Shown: positions 32,780 to 33,033 of the stretch, in pieces
How the letters are laid out: each line of letters begins with the position of its first letter
How positions within the stretch are numbered: the first letter of the stretch is position 1
Assembly: GCF_001152565.1 (NCBI RefSeq)
Contig: NZ_CQAZ01000045.1
Location: 1-33,033, forward strand
Reading direction: 5' to 3'
DNA length: 33,033 nt
Source: Yersinia pekkanenii
Lineage (GTDB): Bacteria; Pseudomonadota; Gammaproteobacteria; Enterobacterales; Enterobacteriaceae
Position numbers and translations under genes: made by a program
The notes under the pieces: model-generated
What the model saw: only the letters and a program-made list of their open reading frames with translations
Databases searched by the model: none
What the model was told of the DNA's origin: nothing

Positions 32780-32807
32780 TTGCGGGCGGCGTGGAAGTCC
32801 CTATAAT
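32780..32807 (+). promoter_or_regulatory. rRNA operon promoter P1
   Basis: TTGCGG (32780-32785) and TATAAT (32802-32807) are 16 bases apart. They are followed by GCGC, the stringent discriminator of rrn P1 promoters, and preceded by an A+T-rich UP-element-like stretch (32759-32779). An inverted repeat TTTGCTG/CAGCAAA (32734-32754) lies just upstream, in the region where Fis sites occur in E. coli. Confidence 0.9.
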
Positions 32808-32890
32808 GCGCATCCATCGAGACGGCACACAGCGAATCAAGTAACTGAGTGGCCGGCAAAGAGAACAGAGAAATTCAACGAAATTAGGTG

Positions 32891-32918
32891 TTGACTCTGA
32901 ATGAGGAAAGCGTAATAT
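32891..32918 (+). promoter_or_regulatory. rRNA operon promoter P2
   Basis: TTGACT (32891-32896) and TAATAT (32913-32918) are 16 bases apart, 111 bases downstream of P1, the usual tandem arrangement of enterobacterial rrn operons. Confidence 0.88.
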
Positions 32919-32927
32919 GCGCACCTC

Positions 32928-32968
32928 GCATTACCAACTACGAGTTGCTAATGCACTGCTCTTTAACA
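32928..32968 (+). promoter_or_regulatory. rrn antitermination site (boxB-like hairpin and boxA)
   Basis: GCATTACCAAC and GTTGCTAATGC pair (one mismatch) around TACGA, a boxB-type hairpin. TGCTCTTTAACA (32957-32968) is the exact rrn boxA, where NusB-S10 and the antitermination complex load. The NusG made from this window is part of that complex. Confidence 0.92.
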
Positions 32969-33033
32969 ATTTATCAGACAATCTGTGTGGGCACTCGCAA
33001 GACGATATCGACGCCTGTTTCGGCAGGCAGAAG
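32969..33033 (+). other. rRNA leader, 16S gene beyond the window
   Basis: The sequence after boxA (ATTTATCAGACAATCTGTGT) is the conserved leader that precedes 16S rRNA in enterobacteria. A small hairpin GCCTG/CAGGC lies near 33011-33027. The mature 16S 5' end is not reached. Confidence 0.85.

Overview
The window looks like chromosomal DNA of an enterobacterium, most likely the genus Yersinia. The basis is near-identity of the ribosomal, polymerase and thiamine proteins to enterobacterial families as I remember them, Yersinia-like forms of MurB, NudC and ThiC, a full-length 127-bp ERIC element, and gene order matching the E. coli interval between rrnB and rrnE. I cannot fix the species. Almost everything is core housekeeping DNA. 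I see no prophage, insertion sequence, CRISPR array, defence island or new gene system. The unusual material is in the intergenic DNA and in one decayed gene.

Layout. 1-268 is the leader of murB. murB-birA (+) converges on coaA and a GNAT acetyltransferase (-). A stringent-type promoter at 4390 then drives tRNA-Thr(TGT), tRNA-Tyr(GTA), tRNA-Gly(TCC), tRNA-Thr(GGT) and tufB. A degenerate repeat of the tRNA-Tyr 3' end sits between the Tyr and Gly tRNAs. Next come secE-nusG, rplK-rplA (with an L1-type leader) and rplJ-rplL-rpoB-rpoC (with an L10 leader, an attenuator, and a long-range stem that covers the rpoB ribosome binding site). A bidirectional terminator separates rpoC from the convergent thiCEFSGH operon (-), which is headed by a TPP riboswitch. 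An ERIC element abuts the presumed thiC promoter.

Right part. rsd (-) and nudC (+) diverge around a small palindrome. hemE follows, then a wrecked remnant of nfi (endonuclease V), then yjaG, hupA and a DUF1481 lipoprotein. These converge on purHD (-). purHD has a PurR-like operator and a long leader with a 13-bp inverted repeat. The window ends in the P1/P2 promoters and antitermination leader of a (+) rRNA operon whose 16S gene lies outside.

How the genes work together. Translation (tRNAs, EF-Tu, L11/L1/L10/L12), transcription (NusG, beta, beta', the sigma-70 regulator Rsd), secretion (SecE), cofactor supply (biotin ligation, CoA, thiamine diphosphate, haem) and purine synthesis are grouped in one growth-linked region. 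Several leaders are set up for feedback by their products: L1, L10, thiamine diphosphate and purines. Compared with E. coli, nfi is reduced to fragments and no zraP/zraSR genes lie between the lipoprotein gene and purD.
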